Shown here: positions 1 through 8,366 of the stretch, piece by piece
How positions within the stretch are numbered: the first letter of the stretch is position 1
How the letters are laid out: each line of letters starts with the position of its first letter
Source: Pelagibacterales bacterium SAG-MED50
Lineage (GTDB): Bacteria; Pseudomonadota; Alphaproteobacteria; Pelagibacterales; Pelagibacteraceae
Reading direction: 5' to 3'
DNA length: 64,000 nucleotides
Assembly: GCA_014653385.1 (NCBI GenBank)
Contig: JACWER010000001.1
Location: 62,001 to 126,000, forward strand
Translations under genes and position numbers: made by a program
Notes under the pieces: generated by a model
Told to the model about the DNA's origin: nothing
Databases searched by the model: none
What the model saw: the letters and a program-made list of their open reading frames with translations, nothing else

Positions 1-1
1 T

Positions 2-88
2 GGAACTTGGCAGGGTTTATATTTATTTGAGCATCGTTTAGAGCAACAAAACAGAATAATTATTCACCATTTTATTGGTGATGTTTGA
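2..88 (+). CDS. C-terminal fragment of YjbQ/UPF0047-family protein (5' truncated by window edge)
   Basis: Frame 2 reads GTWQGLYLFEHRLEQQNRIIIHHFIGDV* ; GTWQG-x-YL-x-E-x-R...IG is the typical C-terminus of the UPF0047/YjbQ family. Confidence 0.6.
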   Translation, partial: GTWQGLYLFEHRLEQQNRIIIHHFIGDV

Positions 89-110
89 TTTTTTATATCT
101 TAAATTTTTT

Positions 111-572
111 TTATCTATAAGGATCATAAGCCCATTGCAATATAGCTTGCCTCTGTCTTTTTCTGCATCCAAGGTCACCTTTTTCACAGTTTTTTTCTAT
201 TGCTAAAACATGTCTTCTAAAATTCTTCCATCTTTTAATTTGTATCTCATCCATTGCTGAAATTCTTCTTCCATTAGCAAATCTACAATACCATTGAAAC
301 CAACCTAGAGGGTCCTCTTTAAATATCCATCCCTTTTCAATCCAATGTTCTCTTGAAAGTCCTGACACAACTTTAAATCTATTTAAGCTTACATCAAAAG
401 TTTTACTTAATTTTGCATTTTTGAACCATACTTTTGGATATTCTTTAATATTTAATCCAAAATATGCACCACCAAATACTCCTAATTCCATCATTCTTTT
501 TGGAGTTAATTCTGGTTTAAAGATTTTATAAAAATCTAAATTATCAACCTTTTTTTTAATAATTTTTTTCAT
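111..572 (-). CDS. Conserved protein of unknown function (153 aa, aromatic-rich WFQWYCRF..GRR motif)
   Basis: Full-length ORF; motif-rich but no enzyme signature recognised. Confidence 0.6.
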   Translation of the reverse strand: MKKIIKKKVDNLDFYKIFKPELTPKRMMELGVFGGAYFGLNIKEYPKVWFKNAKLSKTFDVSLNRFKVVSGLSREHWIEKGWIFKEDPLGWFQWYCRFANGRRISAMDEIQIKRWKNFRRHVLAIEKNCEKGDLGCRKRQRQAILQWAYDPYR

Positions 573-581
573 TAAATTTTT

Positions 582-1709
582 TTACTGATTTATAAGTTTT
601 TGATACATTTCTTTATCAGTGTCACCCTCACAACCAATTATCAAAATATTAGAGTTCTCATCTAATTGTAATTTTTGTTTAATAATTTGATCCTCGTAAC
701 TAGCAATTAAACCTATCACACCAGGTGCTGAATTTTCACCTGCTATGATCCGATGTTCACTAAAGGTAGAATTTCCCAATAGCCTCATTGTCTTTGCAAT
801 ATCATCATCTGGTAAACTAATACAATGTTTTACTGAATTCTTAAGTATTTCCCAGGGAACTAGCGATACTTCACCACAAGACATACCACCCATTAAACTT
901 TCTCTTTTAATATCAATTTTTTCTATTTTTCCAGTTTTAATACTTTCTAAAACACAAGCTGCACTATCAGGTTCAACTACTATTGTAACTGGAACATTAT
1001 CTAAATATCTTGCAATACCTGAAACCATAGCTCCAGCCATTCCACCAACACCAGCCTGTAGTATTACGTGCGTAATTTTTTCATTGTTTATTTGATCAAT
1101 AATTTCTCTCATCATCACTGAATAGCCAGCCATAGTATATTTAGGAACCACCATGTAATCTTTCCAAGCAACATCCTGAACTATTTGCCAATTATTTTCT
1201 GTAGATTGTTTAATACATTCAATTAAAGATTGTTCATAATTTCCTTTTACTTTAATAACATCTGCACCAAGATCAGACATAGCTTGACCTCTTGCCTCAC
1301 TAACAAACTCGCTTATAAAAATTTTACACTTTAAGCCCAATCTTCTAGCACCCCATGCAACTGATCTTCCATGGTTTCCAGCAGTTGCGGTTGCAACAAC
1401 AATATCTTTATTTCCTTTGGTAACTTTCTCAACAGCATAAGCTCCGCCTAGCGCTTTGAAAGATTTAAGATCAAACCTTTTGTTTTCATCTTTATAAAAA
1501 ATATTTTTGAGATTTAGCTCTTTAGATAATTTATTTAAGGATAGTAAAGGAGTGGGAGAGTATCCTTCCCATTTAGAAATGATATTATATGCATCATCTA
1601 TATCATCTTTAGATATTGATTTTAATATCTTATCTTTATCAAATGAATAATTTTTATTATCAATAAATTCAGAGTATTTCCATTGATGACCGTTAGATAA
1701 AATTGTCAT
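582..1709 (-). CDS. PLP-dependent ammonia-lyase, diaminopropionate ammonia-lyase-like
   Basis: KSFKALGGAYAV PLP-lysine motif, ATAGNHGRSVAWGAR, GVGGMAGAMV; beta-family fold type II PLP enzyme. Confidence 0.75.
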   Translation of the reverse strand: MTILSNGHQWKYSEFIDNKNYSFDKDKILKSISKDDIDDAYNIISKWEGYSPTPLLSLNKLSKELNLKNIFYKDENKRFDLKSFKALGGAYAVEKVTKGNKDIVVATATAGNHGRSVAWGARRLGLKCKIFISEFVSEARGQAMSDLGADVIKVKGNYEQSLIECIKQSTENNWQIVQDVAWKDYMVVPKYTMAGYSVMMREIIDQINNEKITHVILQAGVGGMAGAMVSGIARYLDNVPVTIVVEPDSAACVLESIKTGKIEKIDIKRESLMGGMSCGEVSLVPWEILKNSVKHCISLPDDDIAKTMRLLGNSTFSEHRIIAGENSAPGVIGLIASYEDQIIKQKLQLDENSNILIIGCEGDTDKEMYQKLINQ

Positions 1710-1712
1710 AAT

Positions 1713-3038
1713 CTAACAGTCTAAAGTATTATCTTTTTCCCATTTCGTGACTGGTTTTTTTTTATTAAATGAAGATTTGCTTTTAAAATCTTTAATTTCA
1801 GAATTTTTTAATTTTATATAACTTTCAATAACATCTTTTCCAAAAGCTTCAGAAAGAGATTTGCTTTTTTGTAGCATTTTAATTGCTTGTGAAATATCAT
1901 TAGGTAGTTTCTTTAGTTTAGGATACTTTTTAAAATCTTTGTACATATTGCAATGTAATGGTTTTCCAGGGTTTATTTTTTTATTAATTCCTTCTAGTCC
2001 TGCAGCAATAATTCCTGCTTGAAGTAAATATGGATTTGCAGAACCATCCATAAGTCTTAATTCAAATCTTCCTTGATCAGGAATTCTAATCATGTGAGTT
2101 CGATTATTACCAGTATAAGAAATACTACTTGGTGACCAAGTTGCACCAGATTTTGTTGGAGGAGCGTTAATTCTTCTATAGCTATTAATTGTTGGGTTAA
2201 AAAATGCAGATAAAGCCTGAGTATTGTTCATGACTCCGCCTAAAAAGTTATATGCTAACTTACTTAAGCCAAGCGTATCTTTTTTATCTAAGAATTTGTT
2301 GTTTTTTCCATTCCAAACAGAAACGTGTGCATGACAGCCATTTCCAGTTAAATTATGGAAAGGTTTGGGCATAAAGGTTGCTCTTAGGCCATGTTTTTCA
2401 GCAAGACTTTTAACCATATATTTGAAAAAAACATGTCTATCTGCGGTAATTAAAGAGTCTGTGTAATCCCAATTCATTTCAAATTGACCGTTAGCATCTT
2501 CATGATCATTTTGATAAGGCTTCCATCCCATAACAATCATGCAGTCACAAATTTCTTTAATTAACTCATATCTTCTCATTAAAGCTGATTGATCATAGCA
2601 AGGTTTAGATTGTATATCTCTTTTGTCAGCTATTGATGAACCGTCTTCTGATATTAAAAAATATTCACACTCAACACCTGACTTCATTTGTAATTTTTTT
2701 TGAGACATCTTTTTAATTTGTGCTTTAAGCATTACTCTTGGTGATGCCTTTACGGGTTTTCCATCCATGTATAAGTCAGATGCTAGCCATCCAATTTCTT
2801 TATTCCAAGGTAATTGAATTAAGCTATCTGGATCAGGTACACCAAACATATCACTGTCAGCTGGTGTCATATCTAGCCACGTAGCAAATCCTGCAAATCC
2901 TGCACCATTTTTTTGCATTTCACCTATAGCTTGCGCTGGAACTAGTTTAGATCTTAGAACCCCAAATAGATCTACAAAACTAATTAGAAAATATTTAATT
3001 TTTTTTTGTTTCGCAATTTGGGAAAGATTTTTTGGCAT
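1713..3038 (-). CDS. Type III glutamine synthetase-like (GlnT); candidate gamma-glutamylmethylamide synthetase (GmaS)
   Basis: GS catalytic-domain motifs (VECEYFLI, DHEDANGQFEMNW, GNGCHAHVSVW, NNRTHMIRIPDQGRFELRLMDGSANPYL); adjacent to split glutamate synthase genes. Confidence 0.75.
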   Translation of the reverse strand: MPKNLSQIAKQKKIKYFLISFVDLFGVLRSKLVPAQAIGEMQKNGAGFAGFATWLDMTPADSDMFGVPDPDSLIQLPWNKEIGWLASDLYMDGKPVKASPRVMLKAQIKKMSQKKLQMKSGVECEYFLISEDGSSIADKRDIQSKPCYDQSALMRRYELIKEICDCMIVMGWKPYQNDHEDANGQFEMNWDYTDSLITADRHVFFKYMVKSLAEKHGLRATFMPKPFHNLTGNGCHAHVSVWNGKNNKFLDKKDTLGLSKLAYNFLGGVMNNTQALSAFFNPTINSYRRINAPPTKSGATWSPSSISYTGNNRTHMIRIPDQGRFELRLMDGSANPYLLQAGIIAAGLEGINKKINPGKPLHCNMYKDFKKYPKLKKLPNDISQAIKMLQKSKSLSEAFGKDVIESYIKLKNSEIKDFKSKSSFNKKKPVTKWEKDNTLDC

Positions 3039-3072
3039 GATTAATCCTACTGGTTTAAAAAGTTTTAATCAA

Positions 3073-4380
3073 TTATTTTTTTCCTGGAATCCAATCAGTA
3101 CCAGCTAAAGGTACTCTTGCCATTGCAGCAGCTTCTACTGTTAAAGCAGCTAAATCTTCTGGTTCTAAATTTCTTACATCTGATTTACCATTAGCTCTGG
3201 CTAAAGTTTGCAACTCTAAGGTTAAAGTTGTTAAGTAATTTTTAATCCTTTTACCAGCTTCTATAGGGTTTAATCTTTTTTCTAATTCAGGATCTTGCGT
3301 TGCAACCCCAACTGGACATTTTCCGGTATGACAGTGATGACAGTAACCAGGTTCTGTTCCTAATTTTTTATAATCTTCAACATATAAATCTGCATTACAA
3401 TTCAAAGCCATCATTGCAGCAGAACCAATTGATACTGCATCTGCGCCCATCGCCATTGCTTTTGCAACATCAGCACCACTTCTAATGCCACCTGAAACTA
3501 TTAACTGAACTTTTCTATGCATATTCAATTCTTTAAGAGCATCTACTGCTTCTCTTAAAGCACCTAATGTTGGAATTCCTACATGCTCAATAAAGACATC
3601 TTGGGTAGCAGCTGTACCACCTTGCATTCCATCGAGCACAACTACATCTGCGCCAGCTTTAACAGCTAGTGTTGTATCGTAATAAGGTCTTGCTGCTCCT
3701 ACTTTAATATAAATTGGTTTTTCCCAATTAGTAATCTCTCTAAGTTCTTGAATTTTAATTTCTAAATCATCAGGTCCCGTCCAGTCAGGGTGTCTACAAG
3801 CGCTTCTTTGATCTATTCCTTCAGGTAAAGTTCTCATTCCAGCAACTCTTTTGTTAATTTTTTGACCAAGTAACATCCCTCCACCACCAGGTTTTGCACC
3901 TTGTCCAACCACAACTTCAATAGCGTCAGCTTTTCTCAAATCATCAGGATTCATGCCATATCTAGAAGGTAGTAATTGATAAACTAAGTATTTAGAGGAA
4001 CCTCTTTCTTCTTGTGTCATACCACCGTCACCAGTAGTTGTAGAGGTTCCCATTGCAGATGCTCCTCTACCAAGAGCTTCTTTTGCATTAGCACCCAGCG
4101 CGCCAAAACTCATTCCAGCGATTGTAATTGGAATATCTAATTTGATTGGTTTTTTTGCAAATCTATCCCCTAAAATAACTGAAGTGTTACAAGTTTCTCT
4201 ATAACCTTCCAATGGATATCTCGACATTGATGCTCCTAAAAAAACTAGATCATCAAAGTCAGGCACTTTACGTTTAGCACCTAATCCTCTAATTTGATAT
4301 ATACCTTCATTAGCGGCTCTTTGAATTTCTTTTATAGTAGAGCTTGGAAACGTTTTAAATTCTTTAAGATTTTTTTTCAT
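3073..4380 (-). CDS. FMN-binding glutamate synthase-like subunit (MgsC/GlxD-like, N-methylglutamate synthase subunit C candidate)
   Basis: GltB-like FMN domain (SFGALGANAKEALGRGA, GGMLLGQKI, SGGIRSGADVAKAMAMGADAV) and Cys cluster CHHCHTGKCPVGVATQDP. Confidence 0.8.
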   Translation of the reverse strand: MKKNLKEFKTFPSSTIKEIQRAANEGIYQIRGLGAKRKVPDFDDLVFLGASMSRYPLEGYRETCNTSVILGDRFAKKPIKLDIPITIAGMSFGALGANAKEALGRGASAMGTSTTTGDGGMTQEERGSSKYLVYQLLPSRYGMNPDDLRKADAIEVVVGQGAKPGGGGMLLGQKINKRVAGMRTLPEGIDQRSACRHPDWTGPDDLEIKIQELREITNWEKPIYIKVGAARPYYDTTLAVKAGADVVVLDGMQGGTAATQDVFIEHVGIPTLGALREAVDALKELNMHRKVQLIVSGGIRSGADVAKAMAMGADAVSIGSAAMMALNCNADLYVEDYKKLGTEPGYCHHCHTGKCPVGVATQDPELEKRLNPIEAGKRIKNYLTTLTLELQTLARANGKSDVRNLEPEDLAALTVEAAAMARVPLAGTDWIPGKK

Positions 4381-4518
4381 TTAATATGCACCTACATTAT
4401 CAATTTTAAAATTATATAAATTTCTTGAAGAACCATACCTTTTAAATTTTTTAGGATCTTCTGAAATATTTAACTTTTTAAATAGTTTAGTTAATTCATC
4501 AATATTCTTTTTATCCAT
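4381..4518 (-). CDS. Small ORF, 45 aa (MDKKNIDELTKLFKKLNISEDPKKFKRYGSSRNLYNFKIDNVGAY), absent from supplied track
   Basis: Manually translated; exactly fills the gap between the GXGXG and FMN subunit genes, start overlaps upstream stop, stop abuts downstream ATG. Confidence 0.65.
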   Translation of the reverse strand: MDKKNIDELTKLFKKLNISEDPKKFKRYGSSRNLYNFKIDNVGAY

Positions 4519-5062
4519 TTTTTTTTTCTACGCAATCAGCACCTAAATTTTTTACTTTGCCTTTTACAAATATTTTAGCTTCATATATTGAGTCCCCAAG
4601 ATCTGCGTCAGCATCACCCATTACAACTAAATTACCTTTTTGAGCCATAAAAGCAGACATATGTCCAACAGAACCTTTAACAACTATATCAATTCCTTTC
4701 ATTGATATTCCACATCTAGAACTTGCATCACCTTCAATAATCAGAGCGCCTCCATGACCTGTTGCACCAGCTGATTGTGAAGCATTACCTTTGACAATAA
4801 TTTTACCCGACATCATATTCTCAGCAACCCCAGTTCCAACATTTCCATGAACTGTAACGGTTGCTTTTTGATTCATACCAGCACAGTAATATCCAGTATG
4901 ACCTTTGATTGTAATGTCTATGTCATCTTTTAAGCCAGCACATATTGCATGTTGTCCTTGAGGATTTGAAATTTCAAATTTTCGAGTGTTTTTTTTTCTA
5001 TCAAAATTTTGAAGATGTTGATTTACCTCTCTTAAAGTTTTTTTATTTAAATCAAAATTCAT
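4511..5062 (-). CDS. GXGXG-domain glutamate synthase-like subunit (MgsB/GlxC-like)
   Basis: Repeated G-x-x-G right-handed beta-helix pattern (GHTGYYCAGMNQKATVTVHGNVGTGVAENM...GGALIIEGDASSRCG). Confidence 0.8.
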   Translation of the reverse strand: MNFDLNKKTLREVNQHLQNFDRKKNTRKFEISNPQGQHAICAGLKDDIDITIKGHTGYYCAGMNQKATVTVHGNVGTGVAENMMSGKIIVKGNASQSAGATGHGGALIIEGDASSRCGISMKGIDIVVKGSVGHMSAFMAQKGNLVVMGDADADLGDSIYEAKIFVKGKVKNLGADCVEKKNG

Positions 5063-5065
5063 ATA

Positions 5066-5944
5066 CTACCAATGATAAACTACCCCAGGTTTTGGTTCGT
5101 AAATTTTTGCTGAATTAACATTTGGAAGATGTGCCATTGCTTGAAACTCAGATGCAACCGCAACATAATCTTTAGTCTCAGCAACAACAGCAGGCTTGCA
5201 TGCAATTTCATCTCTTAACAACGCAAAGCCATCTTTTGTACCTGCAATAAAAGTATAAAAACCGTCTAAGTCATTTAAGCTATTCTTTAATGTTTTTTCT
5301 AAATCTTCACCTTTTGATATTTGATTTGAAATATATCCAGCTGCAACCTCGGTATCATTTTCAGAATTAAAATTTTGACCATCTTTTATTAAAGATCTTC
5401 TTATATTATTGTGATTTGATAAAGATCCATTATGAACTAAACACTCGTCCTCTGATGTAGAATATGGGTGAGAACCTTGTGTAGTTATTGCACTTTCTGT
5501 AGCCATTCTAGTATGACCAATTCCATGTGTCCCTGAAAAAGAAGAAAGTTTAAATTTTTTTACAACATCCTTTGGATTACCAGTTTGTTTGAAAATATTG
5601 ATACTTTTTCCATAGCCAACTAATGATACTTCTGGAATTTCTATTTTTAATAAATCTAAGATTTTAGCTGGTTTTTCTTTGGTTTCTAAAATTACGTGAT
5701 CAGCATAATAAGTTAGTTTAATTTTTTTAATAAACTTTGATATTTTCTTTTTAAAATCATTTTCCTTAAGTTCATTAAGACAAATAGAATACTTAAAGTT
5801 TTTTTTATTTTCTTTTGTATAGACTGCAAATCCGGCACTATCTGGACCCCTAGTTGCCATACCATCTAACATCCCAGACAAGAATTTACCTAAATGTTTT
5901 TCGTATTTTTTTGTTTTTAAATAAATGCCAACAATTCCACACAT
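5066..5944 (-). CDS. Class II glutamine amidotransferase subunit (MgsA/GlxB-like)
   Basis: N-terminal MCGIVGI with catalytic Cys2, TRGPDSAGFA, GIGHTRMATES, HNGSLSNH. Confidence 0.8.
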   Translation of the reverse strand: MCGIVGIYLKTKKYEKHLGKFLSGMLDGMATRGPDSAGFAVYTKENKKNFKYSICLNELKENDFKKKISKFIKKIKLTYYADHVILETKEKPAKILDLLKIEIPEVSLVGYGKSINIFKQTGNPKDVVKKFKLSSFSGTHGIGHTRMATESAITTQGSHPYSTSEDECLVHNGSLSNHNNIRRSLIKDGQNFNSENDTEVAAGYISNQISKGEDLEKTLKNSLNDLDGFYTFIAGTKDGFALLRDEIACKPAVVAETKDYVAVASEFQAMAHLPNVNSAKIYEPKPGVVYHW

Positions 5945-5955
5945 AAGTTTTAGAT

Positions 5956-6111
5956 TTAATTAATTAAAGATTTAAAAAAATCTTTATAGTAGATAAGATT
6001 AACTACCACAATGATGATAATAGCCGCTATCACACCATATTTAGCTTTTGGAAAAACCACACCTCTCATTTTGGTGGGTCTTAATTCTTCATTTTTTTCT
6101 CTATCATCCAT
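5956..6111 (-). CDS. Small single-TM protein (~51 aa from internal Met; track start at 6141 overlaps a hairpin)
   Basis: KYGVIAAIIIIVVVNLIYY transmembrane helix; ATG at 6111 directly precedes MDDREKNEELRPTKMRG. Confidence 0.55.
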   Translation of the reverse strand: MDDREKNEELRPTKMRGVVFPKAKYGVIAAIIIIVVVNLIYYKDFFKSLIN

Positions 6112-6122
6112 ATTTTTAATCC

Positions 6123-6154
6123 AAAAAAAAGGGCGCCACAATTAAGTAGCGCCC
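6123..6154 (-). terminator. Rho-independent terminator/attenuator between the 74-aa and ~51-aa ORFs
   Basis: GGGCGC(N12)GCGCCC hairpin (6131-6154), followed on minus strand by T8 (A8 on plus at 6123-6130). Confidence 0.75.
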
Positions 6155-6170
6155 AAATTTTTATTTTATA

Positions 6171-6395
6171 TTACCAATCGGTAATATTGCTTTTATGATC
6201 ATTAGCACCATGTCGTTTTCTAGCTAACCTTGAAAGTTCTTCACTTTCAGATTTGTTAGTAATAACATGCCAACCAATCCAGATCACTATCCCAAGAATA
6301 ACCAGTAAAGTTTCAGTGGATCCGGCTCCTGGGTAAACTGCACCAACAACCTCCTTAGCACTTAAATGATCTATCCAGTTTGTAACTGTAGCCAT
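6171..6395 (-). CDS. Small single-TM protein (74 aa)
   Basis: TETLLVILGIVIWIGWHVI hydrophobic helix; immediately downstream of the Amt gene. Confidence 0.6.
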   Translation of the reverse strand: MATVTNWIDHLSAKEVVGAVYPGAGSTETLLVILGIVIWIGWHVITNKSESEELSRLARKRHGANDHKSNITDW

Positions 6396-6406
6396 ATTTT
6401 TCTCCT

Positions 6407-7807
6407 TTACCTAGTTGCAGATGAAACTGCTTTTTCATCATCTTTAGCAGATTCCATCATTTCATAGTCTAATCCAGCTATTTCTACTTCACGTGGGATT
6501 CTTAATTTACCCATTCCGCTTAGTACTTTAGCTATGATATAGCCTGGTAGCATTCCTAATACTCCGAACATTATTATTGCTCCTAAGAATTGCCCCAATG
6601 GATTGATTGATGCGTAAGTTGATCCGTCCCACATAGCTCCTACACTGTATCCAGATGAAGGATAGCCATTTAAAACAAACCCACAAATCACAAGACCAAC
6701 AAAGCCAGCATAACCATGTACTGCTACTGCACCAACTGCATCATCAATTTTGAACTTACGTTCAACCCAGTAATGTAGTTTGTATGCAATTACAACACCG
6801 ATCATACCAATGATCATTGCTTGAATTGGATGATATAAATCATTTCCAGCTGAAGCACAGATGATACCTGCTAGTCCACTTGAGTAAGTCCAGAAAGGAT
6901 CACCTTTAGCGATCACATATCCGGCCAATAATCCACCTGATAACGACATCAGGAAGTTAAAGGTAATACCACTCAGTGTAGTAGGGGTTACATATATGTT
7001 TGTAGCCGTCCAATAGGTTACACCTTCCATTCCATATTCAGGCCCAAGATCAAATATTGGTATATTACATGCCGCATAAAATCCCCAGAAACCAGTATAA
7101 ATTAAAAATAATCCAACTGTAACTAGCCAAGGATTTCTTGGTCCTATATTTCTTGGTTCACCACTTGATGAAAATTTCCCAATTCTTGGTCCTAAAACCA
7201 CTAGAACACCTAAAGCAAATCCACCCGCAATTGCGTGAATTACACCAGAAGCATAAGCATCATGGTATCCTAAAATTTTAAGCATCCATCCATCAAAGTG
7301 CCATCCCCAAGCAGCATCAATTGTCCAAAATACAGATCCAATTGCTATTGCTAAAATTCCAAATGCAAAAGTTGTAATTCTTTCAATGATTGCTCCTGAA
7401 ACAATAGAAGCAGCTGTCCATGAAAATAGTAAGAAGGCAGCCCAGAATACTCCACTTATGTGATCGCCTAAATTGATCGCCATAAATTCTGTATTAGGTG
7501 CATACCACTTAGCACTAAAAGTACTTTCATCTGTTATCAATGCAGCACTTTCATTCATTATTGAAGGTGCAATTCCAGGTCCTGTTGGAAATGCCCAGTA
7601 TATCCACCAACCAAAGAAAAACCAAGTTACTGTAACCAATGGTATCAGCATTGTATTTTTCATAAGAGTATGTTGGTGATGTTTGTATCGAGAAGCTCCA
7701 ACTTCATACATACAGAAACCGACGTGAATTAAAAACATCAGTACCACTGTTACCCAGTAGTAAAATTCTGTAAATATGGTTGTAAGAGCACCTAACTGAT
7801 CGTCCAT
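6407..7807 (-). CDS. amt: Ammonium/methylammonium transporter (Amt family)
   Basis: Polytopic protein with Amt-like FWTIDAAWGWHFDGWM, GVIHAIAGGFALGVLVVLGPR, AVGAVAVHGYAG. Confidence 0.85.
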   Translation of the reverse strand: MDDQLGALTTIFTEFYYWVTVVLMFLIHVGFCMYEVGASRYKHHQHTLMKNTMLIPLVTVTWFFFGWWIYWAFPTGPGIAPSIMNESAALITDESTFSAKWYAPNTEFMAINLGDHISGVFWAAFLLFSWTAASIVSGAIIERITTFAFGILAIAIGSVFWTIDAAWGWHFDGWMLKILGYHDAYASGVIHAIAGGFALGVLVVLGPRIGKFSSSGEPRNIGPRNPWLVTVGLFLIYTGFWGFYAACNIPIFDLGPEYGMEGVTYWTATNIYVTPTTLSGITFNFLMSLSGGLLAGYVIAKGDPFWTYSSGLAGIICASAGNDLYHPIQAMIIGMIGVVIAYKLHYWVERKFKIDDAVGAVAVHGYAGFVGLVICGFVLNGYPSSGYSVGAMWDGSTYASINPLGQFLGAIIMFGVLGMLPGYIIAKVLSGMGKLRIPREVEIAGLDYEMMESAKDDEKAVSSATR

Positions 7808-7932
7808 AATCTCTCTCCCATATTAGTTTAAGAAACTTTATGAAATTTTTAAAGGTGTGACAAATAAAACAATCATTAAAAACATGCTATGAACACTAGG
7901 TTTTTAAAAAATAATCAACTCTAGATTGTGAT

Positions 7933-8358
7933 TTAAAACTTTAAGTAAGCTTTTTTCAAATCAACAAGTGGATGCTTTGGGGACATTTGAAACTTAACTA
8001 AAAGTTCCCTTGCAATCATATCTCTATCTTGTTGATTATTTGGAAGTTTAATAGATTTTGGTATTGTAACCCAACCATTTGCGTTTCTGCAAAAGACTGC
8101 TGGTCTTCCTTCTTCATAACCCATATGAACATCTTCTAACCAATTAAGATCATCCCAACCCATTGCCTCTACATATTTTTTAAGAAATGGGGTAATTCTT
8201 TTATAGTCAGGAAGTAAATTCACATCATATCTGTAACCAATATGTTGGCCAATTAGTTTTTCTCTTGCTGTTTCTTTAAAAGTACCAAGTTTAAGTTTTT
8301 TTTCTTTTTTAACTTTGCTTTTTACTTTTTTTTTTACATTTGTTTTTTTCTTAGCCAT
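7933..8358 (-). CDS. Conserved protein of unknown function with Lys-rich N-terminus (141 aa)
   Basis: ORF abutting the second FMN subunit gene; MAKKKTNVKKKVKSKVKKEKK leader. Confidence 0.6.
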   Translation of the reverse strand: MAKKKTNVKKKVKSKVKKEKKLKLGTFKETAREKLIGQHIGYRYDVNLLPDYKRITPFLKKYVEAMGWDDLNWLEDVHMGYEEGRPAVFCRNANGWVTIPKSIKLPNNQQDRDMIARELLVKFQMSPKHPLVDLKKAYLKF

Positions 8359-8366
8359 AGTTACCT

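Noticed and set aside
745-1095. Plus-strand ORF antisense to the PLP lyase (and similar antisense ORFs, e.g. 9966-10304, 39333-39623, 63170-63496)
   Set aside because: All lie fully inside confidently assigned genes on the opposite strand, have compositionally biased sequence and no motifs; expected by-products of codon usage.
6112-6141. N-terminal MWRPFFWIKN extension of the 61-aa ORF
   Set aside because: It is encoded by the T-tract and terminator hairpin arm; the internal ATG at 6111 is more credible.
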